From the NCBI GenBank assembly GCA_033239525.1, contig BSYO01000026.1:7612371-7676370 (forward strand): 64,000 nt of DNA, read 5' to 3'. How positions within the stretch are numbered: position 1 is the stretch's first letter; each line of letters starts with the position of its first letter. This DNA is from Nepenthes gracilis (Eukaryota; Streptophyta; Magnoliopsida; Caryophyllales; Nepenthaceae). The translations under genes and the position numbers were made by a program. The notes under the pieces were generated by a model. It ran no database searches and was not told the origin of the DNA. It worked only from the letters and a program-made list of their open reading frames with translations. Positions 42,200 through 53,539 of the stretch are shown here, piece by piece.

Positions 42200-43116
42200 T
42201 CTATCACCGAGGATACTCGACTCTGTACCTCCGATTTCTTACTCCTAATGAGGCTGACTACACCTTGAGCAAAGTCTACCTTAGGATGTGTGGATCACAC
42301 ATCGGCAGTAAGAACTTAGCATTTAAGGTCATATGCTTGGGATATTACTGCCTATGATAAAGAAGGATGCCCTAGATTTCATGAAGAAGTACAAGAATTG
42401 TCAACTCCATGGCAATTTTCACCACCAGCCTCCTGCAAAGTTGAGATCCCTTCAAGCTTCTTGCCCTTTCACACAATGGGGGCTCGATATTCTCAACCAA
42501 TTTTTCATTGCGACTGGATAAAGGAAGCTTATCATCGCAAGCATTGACTACTTTACCAAATGGGTTCAAGCCGCCCCACTAGTCAAGATCACCAAGCACA
42601 ATGCCTTAGAATTCGTCCGACAGAGCATAGTGAGTAGATTTGGCGTTCCTGAGGTCATCGTGACCGACAATGGAACCTAATTCTCAAGAAAATGCATCAC
42701 TAAGTATTGCACCAATCTCGACATCAAATTAGTCCATACTTCGGTGGCATACCCCCAAACAAACGGACAAGTAGAGGTCACCAACCATACGCTACTCCAC
42801 TGTCTGAATACCAAGCTGGAGGACGCAAGGGGCTCTTGGGTCGACGAGCTACCGTCCATCCTATAGTCATACCGACAACTCCAGAGGAACCAACTCATGA
42901 GACACCCTTTAGCCTCTGCAATGGGATTGAAGCGATAATTTTGGTCGAGATTGTGCTCCCAAGTCTTATGGTTGAAGCCTTCGACCCACTTGGTAACTCC
43001 CAAAAGTTCAGGGAACACCTAGACTTGCTAGAGGAAGCCCACGACGCAACCAGGATGTGAACAGCAACTTACCAGCAATGAGTCACCCGCTATTATAACA
43101 AGAAAGTAAAAGCATG
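42200..43116 (+). pseudogene. Tat-lineage integrase, first copy
   Basis: A zinc-finger remnant, CGSHIGSKNLAFKVICLGYY and KKYKNCQLHGN, has lost its first His and one Cys. The core has WGLDILNQFF (Asp), KLIIASIDYFTKWVQAAPLV, VPEVIVTDNGT (Asp, about 42660) and YPQTNGQVEVTNHTLL (Glu, about 42770). ETPFSLCNGIEAIILVEI follows. Stops occur at 42519 and at 42678 (TDNGT followed by a stop). The C-terminus is replaced by a duplicated copy that begins at about 43117. Confidence 0.9.
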
Positions 43117-43830
43117 GCTGGCCAAGATCACCGAGCACAATGCCTTAGAATTCGTCCGCCAAAGTATAGTGATTGACAACGGAACCCAATTCTCAGGGAA
43201 ACGCATCACCAAGTATTGCACCAATCTCGACATCAAATTAGTCCATACTTCGGTGGTATATCCCCAAGCAAACGGACAAGTGGAGATCAGTAACCATACG
43301 CTACTCTACGGTCTAAATACCAAGTAGGAGGACACGGGGGCTCTTGGGTTGACGAGCTACTGTTCGTCCTATGGTCATACCAGATGACTTTAGAGGAACC
43401 GACTCGCGAGACACCCTTTAGTCTCTACTATGGGACTGAAGCGATAATTTTGATCGAGATCGAGCTCTCAACTCTTAGGGTCGAAGCCTTCGACCCACTT
43501 GGTAACTCCCAAAACCTCAAGGAACACCTATACTTGTTGGAGGAAGCTCATAATGCAGCCAGGATGCGAACAGTAGCCTACCAGCAACGAGTTGCCCGCT
43601 ATTATAATAAGAAAGTAAAAGCACAGCAATTCAAAGTTAGAGATCTGATCTTACATAGCATAGAAGCCACAGGCAAGACAACCAACCATAACAAGTTTTC
43701 TCTGAATTGGGAAGGCCCGTTTATGGTCTCAACCGTTCTATGAAATAGAGAATATAAACTCCGAACTCAGAACGACAAGTAGGTCCCACAGATGTGGAAC
43801 GCGGTCCACCTAAAACAGTACTTCCAGTGA
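43117..43830 (+). pseudogene. Duplicated integrase segment and pol C-terminus
   Basis: The text restarts at KITEHNALEFVRQS, as at 42584, 539 bp earlier. A deletion of about 33 bp removes SRFGVPEVIVT and gives SIVIDNGTQFSGKRI. It then repeats through ETPFSLYYGTEAIILIEIEL and continues past the first copy: RVARYYNKKVKAQQFKVRDL, NWEGPFMVSTVL and a broken end near 43827 (WNAVHLKQYFQ). Most likely an unequal exchange within pol. Confidence 0.9.
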
Positions 43831-44146
43831 AGACCCAGGTAGATCCTCTGCATGAGCATGCTTGTATCATATATTGCCATTAATAAATGAAAATTATTTT
43901 CCATTGGCATTATACTATGTATCTTTTCTTTATTTTTCTTTTCCAAATGAATACTTACTTATAGGTTACCGAAATAAATAACCTAGATTGTCCCTAAGTC
44001 GGGTAGATTTTTACCCGTCCACAATTAAAACACCAGTTTCAAACTGTCTCGAGCAAGTTACCCAGCCAAAAACGTCTCATCATGAACATACTGGATGTCG
44101 AAGTCCTCGACCACCAGTGGACTCCGACCACCAGTATGGGGGCTAG
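43831..44146 (+). other. Tat element 3' untranslated region and polypurine tract
   Basis: About 300 bp of non-coding sequence from the pol stop to the LTR. TATGGGGGCTAG at 44135-44146 is the polypurine tract, equivalent to TATGGAGGGCTAG (minus strand) beside the LTR ending at 48483 and GCATGGGGAGCTAG beside the LTR ending at 62132. Confidence 0.75.
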
Positions 44147-45147
44147 TAATGGGACGCCAGCAACGAGCTGGCCCATGAAGGAGGAAACTACCGAAATCCA
44201 CAACGGCCCAATTCTGTTTGGACGGTCAACGCTTCCGTTGATCAAATGAAAGAGCAAGTGGGCCAGTGGAGACCCAAGAGCTGGATGGCCCATTAAAGCC
44301 ACAAACGGTCAACGCTTCTGTTGACCAAAGAGGTGGCCAGTAAATCGGTTGGGGCCCAAGATGCACGTGGCCCAAGCAGTTATTGGTCTACGTGTCCATC
44401 TCAGAGCCACAACAGTCATCTGTCCTAATTTTTTGCTTCTCCAAGATAGCAAGCTCAACTGTAACAGTCATCTCCAAAATTAGTGTACATCCCGAGAGAA
44501 GACACCAAAATCTGTGCGTTGTCTGCAGGAAACCCTAACAGTTACAAAACACAGAATGAAGAAGATTATTTTTTTGGACTGTTACAGTAAAAAAAAACGC
44601 TCACGCCTGCACTAAGGAAGGCAATAATCCTTAACAAAGTATGGGCATCCAACCCTTCTACGTAAGGAAGGTAGCCCAGAGCCATGGCTATAAAAGGTCA
44701 TGAAAGCTCCCTTCAAAGGCATGCTCTCAAATATGCACTAAAACGTCCGTAAAAAGCCTTCAAGTAATCTCAAACTCTTAGAAGTTCTTAATCTCTCTTG
44801 AACCCTCTAGCGATCTCTCACTCAGCTTCCGATTCCCAGCGAACTTTGGGTTGAGAAATTCTACTCCACACGAGTAACCCCATAAGTCACTCATCCCACG
44901 AGTGCATTCCCGTTTACACAAAACACTCATCAGTATTCCTACAGTATCTGCTGCATCCACCTTCTCATTTTGGAAGGCTAATTACTAACTTGAGTATCGG
45001 GGTGTTTTCGGTGGAATCAAATCTCGCCATCACTTAACTTTTTGTTTGAAATTGTGGCGTGCAGGACCTAAAACTAAGCGAACGGAGACTGAAATTTGAC
45101 GGACAGCTCGACCCAAATCTATTCAAGTTTGAATTTAGAATGTATCA
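44147..45147 (+). repeat. Tat-lineage 3' LTR (about 1.0 kb)
   Basis: It starts TAATGGGACGCC (TG mutated to TA) and ends GAATGTATCA. It aligns along its length with the minus-strand LTRs at 47512-48483 and 49522-50492: GGACGGTCAACGCTTCC, TTGAGTATCGGGGTGTTTTC and a CAAGTTTGAATTTAG-type end. The matching 5' LTR is not in the window, because the element is truncated at 33126. Confidence 0.85.
44689..44695 (+). promoter_or_regulatory. TATA box of the Tat LTR
   Basis: TATAAAA in GGCTATAAAAGG. The same box occurs at the homologous place in the two minus-strand LTRs (47939-47945 and 49951-49957). Confidence 0.6.
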
Positions 45148-46010
45148 ATTATTATTTATTTATATCAGAATCATAACAAAAATAGTTTAGGAGAAATAAT
45201 TTGACTAGTGCAATGCTAGTCAGATCTGAGTGTCACACACTAGGTCTTGACATGCCCCCACAAAGACCAACCTCATCCCCTTCACTTTTCACAGGACACA
45301 CACTAATTAACTAATTAATCAGGTTATCCAGGGTGGCCCGCTTCACATGGGTAGGTTGGATCTTCCAGATGTTTTCCACCACCTTCTGTCTATTGATGAG
45401 GATACAAACAAATTCATTTATCACGCCGCAGTATTTTAATTTTACAAATTCAAAAAAGTTGAGAGATTTTGGCCTTACCTGTCTGCACTCTGCTCCTCGT
45501 GTAATTATTGTACAGCTGCTCAGTTGGCGTTCCACGCCCTTGTACTTGTGAATTGAAATTTCATTTGGCTCCCGTTCAGATTAATTGAAATTCAACAATT
45601 TCCTAAGTAATTTAATTAACGATTTTTTTTTTTAAAAAAAGCACCTCGTTCCTATATATTTAAAAAAATGTGTATACATCTTACTTTTTTTGTGAAAAAG
45701 AATCTAAAAGTTAGAGTTTGCCACTGCCGATTTTTCAATAGGAAATTTCTTTTATGACTTCTATCAAGGGGTTAATTAGAAAAAATCTGATCATTTTTAC
45801 AGCATTGTTTAATGATAACAAATAAAGCTGATCATGTATATAAGGCTAACAGTTAATAAAAATTAAAAAGTAAATATAAATTTTAAAAATTAAATGCTAA
45901 TTATATTAGTTTGGTGTGATTTTAGTGGTTCGTAGAAAATTGAAAGGGTTGGGCAAATTTGACACTAAAATTCCCAGCTTTACCCCACTACCAACGGGAG
46001 AGAGGCCAAC
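45148..46010. other. Upstream region of the PLAT gene
   Basis: About 860 bp of AT-rich single-copy-looking DNA between the Tat LTR and the gene. No repeat of the window's families and no convincing ORF. It presumably contains the gene's promoter. I see no specific factor site I would defend. Confidence 0.5.
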
Positions 46011-46017
46011 TATAAGG
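46011..46017 (+). promoter_or_regulatory. Probable TATA box of the PLAT gene
   Basis: TATAAGG, 106 bp upstream of the start codon, after a C-rich block (TACCCCACTACCAACGGG). Expected transcription start is about 46040-46050, giving a 5' UTR of roughly 70 nt. Inference from position and sequence only. Confidence 0.5.
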
Positions 46018-46084
46018 ACTTACGAGAGCGTTAGCCTTCGATTGCCCAGGAAGCCTCACATCTCCTAATCCGTGAGAAGGAAAG

Positions 46085-46107
46085 AGAGCGAGAGAGAGAG
46101 AGAGAGA
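46085..46107 (+). repeat. GA microsatellite in the 5' leader
   Basis: GAGAGCGAGAGAGAGAGAGAGAG ends 9 bp before the ATG at 46117. GA/CT tracts are common in plant core promoters and 5' UTRs. Length polymorphism is likely. Confidence 0.75.
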
Positions 46108-46116
46108 TAAACAGCC

Positions 46117-46759
46117 ATGGAAGCAAAATGCGTTTGGCTTAATCGGATAGCCATCTTGATTTCCCTCGCCATCATTGCAAGATCTGTAAGATTCCTCTTC
46201 TTATTACTTAACCCCCTCCTGCCGCCTAAAAAAACAAAAAAAAAAATGCTTCTCCTCATTTGCATCATTTTTATCTGAATGGCAGGCTCCGAATATAAAT
46301 CAGGACGACTGTGTGTTCACGGTGTACGTGAGAACGGGATCGATCATAAGGGGAGGGACGGATTCCATCATCAGCCTGTCACTCTACGACGAGTACGGGG
46401 AGATGACAGAGATCTCGAACCTGGAGTCGTGGGGAGGGCTCATGGCCCAGGGCCACGATTACTTCGAGAGGGGCAACTTGGATATCTTCAGCGGGAGGGG
46501 GCCCTGTCTCAGCGGGGAGATCTGCGGGATGTCGCTGAGCTCCGACGGATCCGGTCCGCACCATGGGTGGTACTGCAACTACGTGGAGGTTACCACCACT
46601 GGACCCCACACTCCATGCGCCCAGCGGCAGTTCACCGTAGAGCAGTGGCTAGCCCTGGACACCGCTCCCTTTGAGCTCACCGCCGTTCGGGACTACTGCC
46701 CGTATCTCAATCTCCCTCATCGAAAGGAACTCATCAAAATCAAATCCACTTCTTCCTAA
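46117..46759 (+). CDS. PLAT/LH2-domain protein, plant stress type, two exons
   Basis: Exon 1 is 46117-46185 (23 codons), then an intron 46186-46285 (100 bp, GTAAGA to GCAG, phase 0), then exon 2 46286-46759, 180 residues in all. Residues 1-24 are a likely ER signal (WLNRIAILISLAIIARSA). The PLAT beta-sandwich follows: DDCVFTVYVRTGSIIRGGTD, ISLSLYDEYGEM, NLESWGGLMAQGHDYFERGN, LDIFSGRGPCL, SSDGSGPHHGWYCNYVEVTT, EQWLALDTAPFELTAVRDYC. This matches the small single-domain plant PLAT proteins (about 180 aa, linked to abiotic stress tolerance and the ER) in length and motifs. The frame is intact and GC-rich against AT-rich surroundings. It is the only gene in the window that looks functional. Confidence 0.93.
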
Positions 46760-46912
46760 CCAGAAATTACAACTTGTTCTACTTAATCAGAGAGAGTTTG
46801 GGATAATATCCTACTGATGTTTTTTTTTGTTTTTTTTGGATTTTCCCCTCTGTGTTCCGTGAGAGTGATCTCCCCTTAATTTAATTAAGCAGCGTGTGGA
46901 TGAAGAATTAGT
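46760..46912 (+). other. 3' flank of the PLAT gene
   Basis: T-rich sequence (TGTTTTTTTTTGTTTTTTTTGG at about 46818) with no canonical AATAAA nearby. The 3' UTR end cannot be set from the sequence. Confidence 0.4.
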
Positions 46913-47410
46913 ACTACATACTGGTAGCGTAGGATCGTTTAGGAATTGAAAGCCAGGCATATCCCAGAGATATAAGTTAGAACCTAGCGAACCTAGCGAT
47001 GGATGCCCCGTATCAACAAAGATCTGCTAATACAATCACAAAATTAATCTCTACAATGGCCATCTTCGAACTCTTTATTTGAAATTACAAGAAGGCAACA
47101 CGACAATAACATAATTATAGTCATTAGGTATAATATTTTATTTAAAGTACTTTTAGTGCTGGGACTACATACTGGTAGCCTATGATCGCTTGGGAATTGA
47201 ATGCAGGGCATATACCGGAGATAACAAGTTAGAACCTAGCTAGATCGATGATGGATGCCCTGTATCACCAAAGATTTGCTCATGCACTTAGCAAATTAAT
47301 TACTACAATGGTCGTTTTTAAACTATTTGTTTGAACCTATAAGAAGACGATACGATAATATATAATAATAAAATGATAATTATAATAATAAGGTACAATA
47401 GTTTATGTGA
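46913..47410. repeat. 251-bp tandem duplication downstream of the PLAT gene
   Basis: ACTACATACTGGTAGC at 46913 recurs at 47164. The match continues through CAGGCATATC/CAGGGCATATAC, TAGAACCTAGC and CTACAATGG(C/T)C to about 47410, with roughly 15 percent differences and small indels. Non-coding, function unknown. Confidence 0.8.
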
Positions 47411-47511
47411 AGTACCCCTTTTAGTATAAAGGAAAAAATTACGAGATTATAAATTTGAAAATATCCACTATATGATAAATTTAGTTAAAAAACTCTAATA
47501 ATAAAAGAATA

Positions 47512-48483
47512 TGGTGCGTCTTGAATCCAAGTTTCGAACATATTCGGATCAAGTCGTCCATCTGAATCCGGCTCCGTCCACTAAATTTGGATCCTACACA
47601 CCACAATTGCGAACAAGAGGTATCGGCGGGATGTTATCTCACCAAAAATACTCCGACGCTCAAGTGAGTAGTAAATGGCCTTCAAAGATGGAAGGTGAAT
47701 GCAATGAGATGCAGTATGAATGTGGAAAGTGTTTGTGGGAGTAGGATTGCTTTTGTACGTAGAGAGGATTTGGTTGCTCGGGAGAAGTGAGATCTCTAAG
47801 TGCCGAGTTCATTGGGAACGTAGTAGCGGAGAAAGAAAAAGCGCAAATGTACACGAGTACTGAAAGTGTGAAAGTTTTACAAGAGATGGCTTTTGCATGC
47901 AAGTAAGAACATCTCTTAGGAGTCGAAACTACAGGACCTTTTATAGTCGCCGTGCTGGGCTGCCTTTCTTGTATAGAAGGGCTTGATACCCGCGCTCTAT
48001 TGGGACCGTTGCCTTTTTTGGCGTGCAGCCTTATGGCTGTAATAGTTGTTGGATTGATTGCTTTCCTTCTACGTTCTGTAACTGTTATGGTTTCCAACAA
48101 ACAGGGAAAGGATTCCGGGACATTTCTTCAATGATGCACATCGATTCTGGAAGCAACCGTTACAATGGTGGTTGCCTTCTGTGGAGAGCGCGTAATCAAG
48201 GGAGAAGACCGTTGTGGCCTGAGGATAGACGCATGGACCAATCTGGGCTTGGTGCTCCACCGGTCTTCTAGTCAAGCTTTCGGTAAACATAAGCGTTAAT
48301 CGTCTTGTGCTCAAGTGGTCCGTCCTACTCTTGGGCTTTTATTGGCTAATCAACATTTCGTCCGGTCAATGGTTAACCAAAAAAAAAACAATGGTTAGCG
48401 TTGACCGTCCAAGCAAAAATGGGTCGCTGTGAATTTATATCGTTCCTCCTTCGTGGGCTAGCCCGTTACTAACGTTTCCATCA
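47512..48483 (-). repeat. 3' LTR of the short Tat-like element
   Basis: TGGTGCGTC to GTTTCCATCA on the plus strand. It aligns with 49522-50492 throughout (AAATACTCCGACGCTCAAGT, CTTTTATAGTCGCCGTGCTG, CCTTCGTGGGCTAGCCCGTT). The TATA box on the minus strand is at 47945-47939. Confidence 0.88.
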
Positions 48484-48589
48484 CTAGCCCTCCATACTAC
48501 TGGTTTAAGACTCGCCTCCAACATGTTCATGATGAGATGCGCTTGACTAGGACACCTTGGTGAGGAAGATGACAATAACTCTTGGTCTG

Positions 48590-48870
48590 TCAATTAAGTT
48601 GCTTGGAGTTGTTAACCGCTAAGTCAAGATTCGGAGAACTGGTTGAAGAGAAGAGTTGACCGGATTTGTTGACTGTCTAGGTTAAAATCTGGAGAACTAG
48701 TGAAGGAAGCATTGATCTGATTCATTCACCGCCTAAACCAGAATCTAGTGAACTGGTGAAGAAAGTGTTGACCGGATTCGTTGACCACCAAGGCTGGAAT
48801 CTGGAGAACTTGTTGAAGGAAATGCTGACAGGATTCATTAACTACCAAGGCTAGAATCCGGCGAACTTAT
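48590..48870. repeat. Tandem repeat of about 60-66 bp units
   Basis: Four to five units of the form GAATCTGGAGAACTTGTTGAAGG then GTTGACCGGATTCGTTGAC, starting near 48630. It lies next to the polypurine tract, inside the short Tat-like element. Confidence 0.75.
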
Positions 48871-49179
48871 GGGAATTGAAACAACATGCCATTATACTGC
48901 CGAACTATCAATCAAAAAGTTAGCCACGTGTTCGCATGCAGCGAATTTACGACCCGATAATTAATGTGACAGAGGATCTGATTCGACTGCACCCTCTCCA
49001 GAAGCGACAAGTGTCCATAATGATGGGTGTGCCTTTTCGATGCACAACCCTTCTCCAACGTTTGCATACCTTTAAGTATTCCGTCCGTTTCGTTTCAAAC
49101 TTTCCACGCTTTCTTCTTGAAAAATATTCTAAGTGTTCTGCTTCCTTCCTGCTTCCATTCCCATGGCATCTTCTATAAC

Positions 49180-49383
49180 TTAGATCGCTTCATGATCAAG
49201 GCCAGTGAAGTAAGGGAGTTGTACGTTGAGTGCAACATCTCTAAGACGATCGTCTTCGGGATACCCAGCGAGGAGGATAGGGCGTGCTCCCCTCCTGAGG
49301 GCTACATCACTGTATATGATGCTCATCTAAGGAGTGGGCTTCACATCCCCGTTTCGGAGTTGTTCACCATTCTGGTCGGGTGA
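49180..49383 (+). pseudogene. Plus-strand ORF remnant with plant gypsy-type transposon domain
   Basis: The frame ASEVRELYVECNISKTIVFG then CSPPEGYITVYDAHLRSGLH and IPVSELFTILVG resembles the putative gypsy-type domain (PPxGY-x-TxYxxHL-x-xGLxxP) found in plant retroelement ORFs. It lies antisense to the element's LTRs. Antisense additional ORFs are known in some Tat-lineage elements. Only about 70 codons are recognisable. Related host-like PPEGY proteins are an alternative. Confidence 0.6.
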
Positions 49384-49502
49384 GGCCGCATCTCTAACGG
49401 GACCACTAGGTTGCGCTCTTGTGTTTACCATTCTAATTGATGATATTGATGGTAGATTTGAATAGGAAAGTAGTTGTGAAAAGTGGTAGGATTTTCATAA
49501 GG

Positions 49503-49521
49503 TTTCCATAGACGACGCCAA
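49503..49521 (-). other. Leader/primer-site region after the 5' LTR
   Basis: Minus-strand TTGGCGTCGTCTATGGAAA directly follows the CA end of the 5' LTR. The canonical Tat form is close to TTGGCGCCGTCTGTGGG. It helps fix LTR boundary and orientation. Confidence 0.7.
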
Positions 49522-50492
49522 TGATCTATCCTAAATCCAAGTTTTAAATAGATTTGGCTCAAGTCGTCCAATTGAGTCTGGCTTCGTCCACTGAGTTTGG
49601 ATCTTACACATCACAACTACGAACAATAGGTTAAGTGTCCGCAAAATATTATCCAACCGAAAATACTCCGACACTCAAGTTAGTAAATAGCCTTCAAAGG
49701 TGAAAGGTGAATGCAATAAGATGCACTATGAATGCGGAGAGTGTTTGTGGGAGTGAGATTGCTCTCGTAAGTAGAGAAGCTTTGGTTACTCACGAGGAGC
49801 GAGATCTCTAAGTACTGAGTTCGCTAGGAACGTAGTAGTAGAGAGAGAGAAAGCGCAAATGTGCAAGAGTACATAAAGTGTGAGAACTTTACAAGAGAAA
49901 GCTTTTGCAGGCAAGTGAGAACGTCCCCTAGAAATGGAAACTCTATGGCCTTTTATAACCGCTGTGCTGGGCTGCTTTCCTTGTACAAAAAGGCTTGATG
50001 CCCGCGCTCTATTGGGATCATTGCCTCTTCTGGCATGTAGCCTTTATGGCTGTAATAGTCATTAGATTGATTACTTTCCTTCTTCGTTCTATAACTGCTA
50101 GAGTTCCCAACAGACAGGGGAAGGATACTGGCGTCTTTCCTTTAGGGATGTGCATTGATTCTGGAAGTAATCGTTACAATAATGATTACCTTCTGTAGAA
50201 AGCGCGTAATTAGGAGAGATGACCGTTGCTGCCTGAAGATGGACACATGGACCAATCTGAGCTTGGGCCGCATGAAGTCTGGTCTTCAGTCAGTCAACTT
50301 GGTCATGCTTCTGGTCAACGGAAGCATTGACCACCTTGGAACCAAGTGGTCAGTCCTGCTCTTGAGCTTTTATTGGCTCATCAACGTTTCGTCCAGTTAA
50401 CGACTAGTGTTGACCATTCAGGTGTAAATGGGCCGCTATGGATATGGGTCATTCCTCCTTCGTGGGCCAGCCCGTTACTGGCATACCCATCA
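49522..50492 (-). repeat. 5' LTR of the short Tat-like element
   Basis: TGATCTATCC to GCATACCCATCA on the plus strand, 971 bp, TATA box at 49957-49951 on the minus strand. Differences from the other LTR are scattered, of the order of 15-20 percent by eye, so the insertion is old. Confidence 0.88.
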
Positions 50493-51293
50493 AAATATAA
50501 TATATTGTAATAAAAAAACTCAAACAATAAAGAATACAAGAGCAAATAAATAGAAAATTATTAGTAAAATATTCTTCTCAATAATAATAACATATTTAAG
50601 GTCGACAGATAGTAGAATATAAATCAAAATCCAAACGAATTAATGAGTCTTCCTCTACTTCATTTTTCTCTCTTCCTCCTCTTTCTCTTTGTCTATTTCA
50701 ATACTCAAAAAAGATAAAGTTAGCTAATACTTATTTTTTCAATTCTATTGGACCCCAAAATGATACATTGGAAGAATCCTTTGCGTAGTCATTTTATTTG
50801 AGGTTATTATTATATCAATCTACTCTTGTGTGATTCCTATTAAAACATGTACTTGTATCCTAAAATTGAATAGGAGTTTTTATATCAATGACAGCGAAAT
50901 AATGCTCATCATTCAGGCATTAGGCATGACCCTTTTAAACAAACCATGCATGTGCGCTCCCCAAATGTGTATCAGGCGTTACTTTTCTGAGCAAACCATG
51001 TACACCCTTGATGCGTATATCGGGTGCTCTCAATGTGGTGCCACTCATGTGTGATTTATACATCTATTATGCATCACTCAAAAATTATCTCCATTCAAGC
51101 AACTTCTTGTACAACATCGACTATATTATTGAATGAAATATTAATAAGTATAAAGTTTATATAAAAATAATTCTAGGATCCAATACACCTATGTTAATTT
51201 CAATTCATTTAAAGATTCAATTGGCTTACAAAATTGTGAAGAATTAGCCCTAATTTGCTTTATACCAATTGATGGGTCATTTTATTCAAATAT
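50493..51293. other. AT-rich stretch without recognisable genes
   Basis: Between two LTR elements. It holds two imperfect copies of a roughly 55-bp segment (AAACCATGCATGTGCGCTCC near 50940 and AAACCATGTACACCCTTGAT near 50994). No coding or RNA feature that I can support. Confidence 0.5.
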
Positions 51294-51485
51294 TATAATA
51301 TCCTGAATTTTCATCTAACTTAATTGAGATTATTTATTATTATTTTAGATAACTTAGGTGTAAAAAAATTAATTAAATATAATAACAAATTTGGATGATA
51401 CTTGGATTTGTTGGGCCGGCACCCGAGGTGCGCCCATTTGATCACCCGAATATCGATTTGAATTAAGGGATTAAAAGAAAATGAA

Positions 51486-51490
<5 letters not shown>

Positions 51491-51534
<44 letters not shown>
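51491..51534. repeat. AAT microsatellite in the 5' LTR
   Basis: About 14 perfect TAA/AAT units. The 3' LTR has a similar AAT tract (58561-58594) preceded by a TATG-rich expansion absent here. Confidence 0.9.
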
Positions 51535-52811
51535 GGAAGGAGAAAAAGAAGATGGCAAAACACAGGGTGTTCAGGAGAAAGAAGAGGAGAGAGAGAGAGG
51601 GAGAAGGGAGAGAAAAGGGAATGAAAGCTCTCAGGTTCGATTTCGACTTTGAGCTAGTTGGAGAAATCGTAAATTGGGTTGAGTTAAGTGTATTCATACC
51701 ATTCTATTTTATTATTTTTTATTTTTGTTTGGTCATCTTTGGGTATTATTGTCTCGATACCCAACCCAGGTATTTATATGTAATACCCATAGCTTAATTA
51801 TACATATTTATAAATTTCATGTCCGAATTTGTGGATTCTGACCGATTTCCGCACTCAAATCCTAAACACGTGACCGGGTGATTTTGGCCTCTGATTTTTG
51901 GAGCTTTTACATAAATTGAAACTAGAATATCATTACCCATATTCTATATAAATTAATTTACCGATTTGATATCCAATTTGATAGTTTTAGATGAAAATCC
52001 GTTCGCTGGAACCCTAAGATGTGCCCGAACCACGTATAACCTATTATTTCAAGTCTAATGTATGAATTGGCTTTAATTATGATTTAAGCATGTCCTAAAT
52101 ATGCATACCATTGGTTGGGTGTCCAATTCCCAAAATATTGATCTATTTGTCATGTCTGGAAGCTCTAAAAAATGCAATATTACTGTTCACCCGAAATTAA
52201 ATGGGATTTTTACATGATCCCATCTTGTTAAATTGATAATTAATCATATGGAATTGTATATGTTCAATTATATGCTCAGAAAATTACGTTATGTGTATTT
52301 GTGAAGAAATTATCATCCAAAAGCATCCAAAGTCACGTGACCCGATGTGGTAAGGATTTTCTTATCATTCCAAAGTATTATGTTAAATTGTGTATATGCT
52401 TAAGTCATATGAAGACCTAAACCCATAAGAAATATAAAAATTATAAAGGTATACGGAGGGAATGCCGCAATACGTGATATGAATGATCTGTTATCTCGAT
52501 GTGAGAACTATTTAAAAGAAGTTTGATAGACTTTCCTTTAAAAATTAAAAAATTATGAAACTAGGACCACGGATGTATATTTAAAGGGTAGTATCCCCTG
52601 GCATGTCATTGATATTATAGTGGAGACTCAACGATTACCTTGGCCGCATATCCTGACCACTTATTAGAGTGGGTGATATCTTTGGCAAGCCTTAGGATAT
52701 TATTGTGGAATAACAAGGAATTACCTCTAGACCATGGGAGGTTAGGGTAGAATTTTATTGGCCCTATATACCGGGTGATAGGTATGCCACGTGGTGCTTG
52801 ACCTGTCTACA

Positions 52812-53438
52812 CTGATGCTTTCTGATTCTGCACTGATGCTTCATCCTTCGTGGATGGTGCTGACCAATCTGCGTGGTTGCTATCTTCATCATGGACATTT
52901 CCATTTGCTGGGCTACGCTGCCTATGTTGAAGTATTATGCAACCTCATGTTTGTTGCTGGCTTTGCTAGGGTGGAAAATGAACCTGCCTGCTGAAGATTT
53001 ATGCTGAAAATTGCTGTCTATGACTTTCGATGGCATGCTGTTCCTGGAGTTCCGGTGCACTCGATGTGAAGGTGTTGGGTTTCCTGGCCGTTGGCTGTAG
53101 GCACCCTTGCTGTGATGAGAAGCAAGGTCTTGCATGCGTATGTATTCCTGCTGCTGGGCTGTGTTGTGTTGGATTAGTCTTCCCAACTGTTATGCTGATT
53201 GGTGCCAGCCTGGAAAGGGGTTCCCGACCCTTTGTTTGGTTGCTATTGATCGTTGTCCTCTTGAAGGACCCCTTTGTTTTGTGTCATATTTTTCTTTTGG
53301 TGTCTTTGATGTACCAAGATGCTTGGGGAATGCCCTAGCTATTTAATGCTTCAACTCCATGTCAAAATGCCTGGAGTGAATGCATTGATTGTGTAATTTT
53401 TTTCCCTTTAATCCAAATTACTTGCTTACCAAAAAAAA
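52812..53438 (+). mobile_element. 627-bp 5'-truncated LINE in the gypsy 5' LTR
   Basis: Exact 16-bp target duplication GCTTGACCTGTCTACA (52796-52811 and 53439-53454). GTTGTCCTCTTGAAGGACCC, GGGGAATGCCCTAGC, a weak hairpin (CTCCATG/CCTGGAG), TTGCTTACC and A8 mark its 3' end. ORFs inside are LINE interior. Confidence 0.92.
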
Positions 53439-53539
53439 GCTTGACCTGTCTACAGGCATTATATGGATGACCCCCCCTCTGGGTCGATAATAAGAGCTCG
53501 TGGCCTTAGATCATATGGAGTATCATGATCCTTTCCTTG

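Larger units (their letters stand above)
47512..50492 (-). mobile_element. 2.98-kb Tat-like non-autonomous LTR retrotransposon
   Basis: Two LTRs of 972 bp (47512-48483) and 971 bp (49522-50492) flank only 1,038 bp. Flanks GAATA (47507-47511) and AAATA (50493-50497) match at 4 of 5. On the minus strand the 5' LTR is followed by TTGGCGTCGTCTATGG, the leader next to the primer site of Tat elements, and a polypurine tract precedes the 3' LTR. No gag or pol. The interior has tandem repeats and a plus-strand (antisense) ORF remnant. It may move with help from Tat relatives such as the one ending at 45147. Confidence 0.88.

Noticed and set aside
46279..46674. 131-codon plus-strand ORF and a 76-codon antisense ORF at 46379-46609
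   Set aside because: Both are shadow frames of the GC-rich second exon of the PLAT gene.
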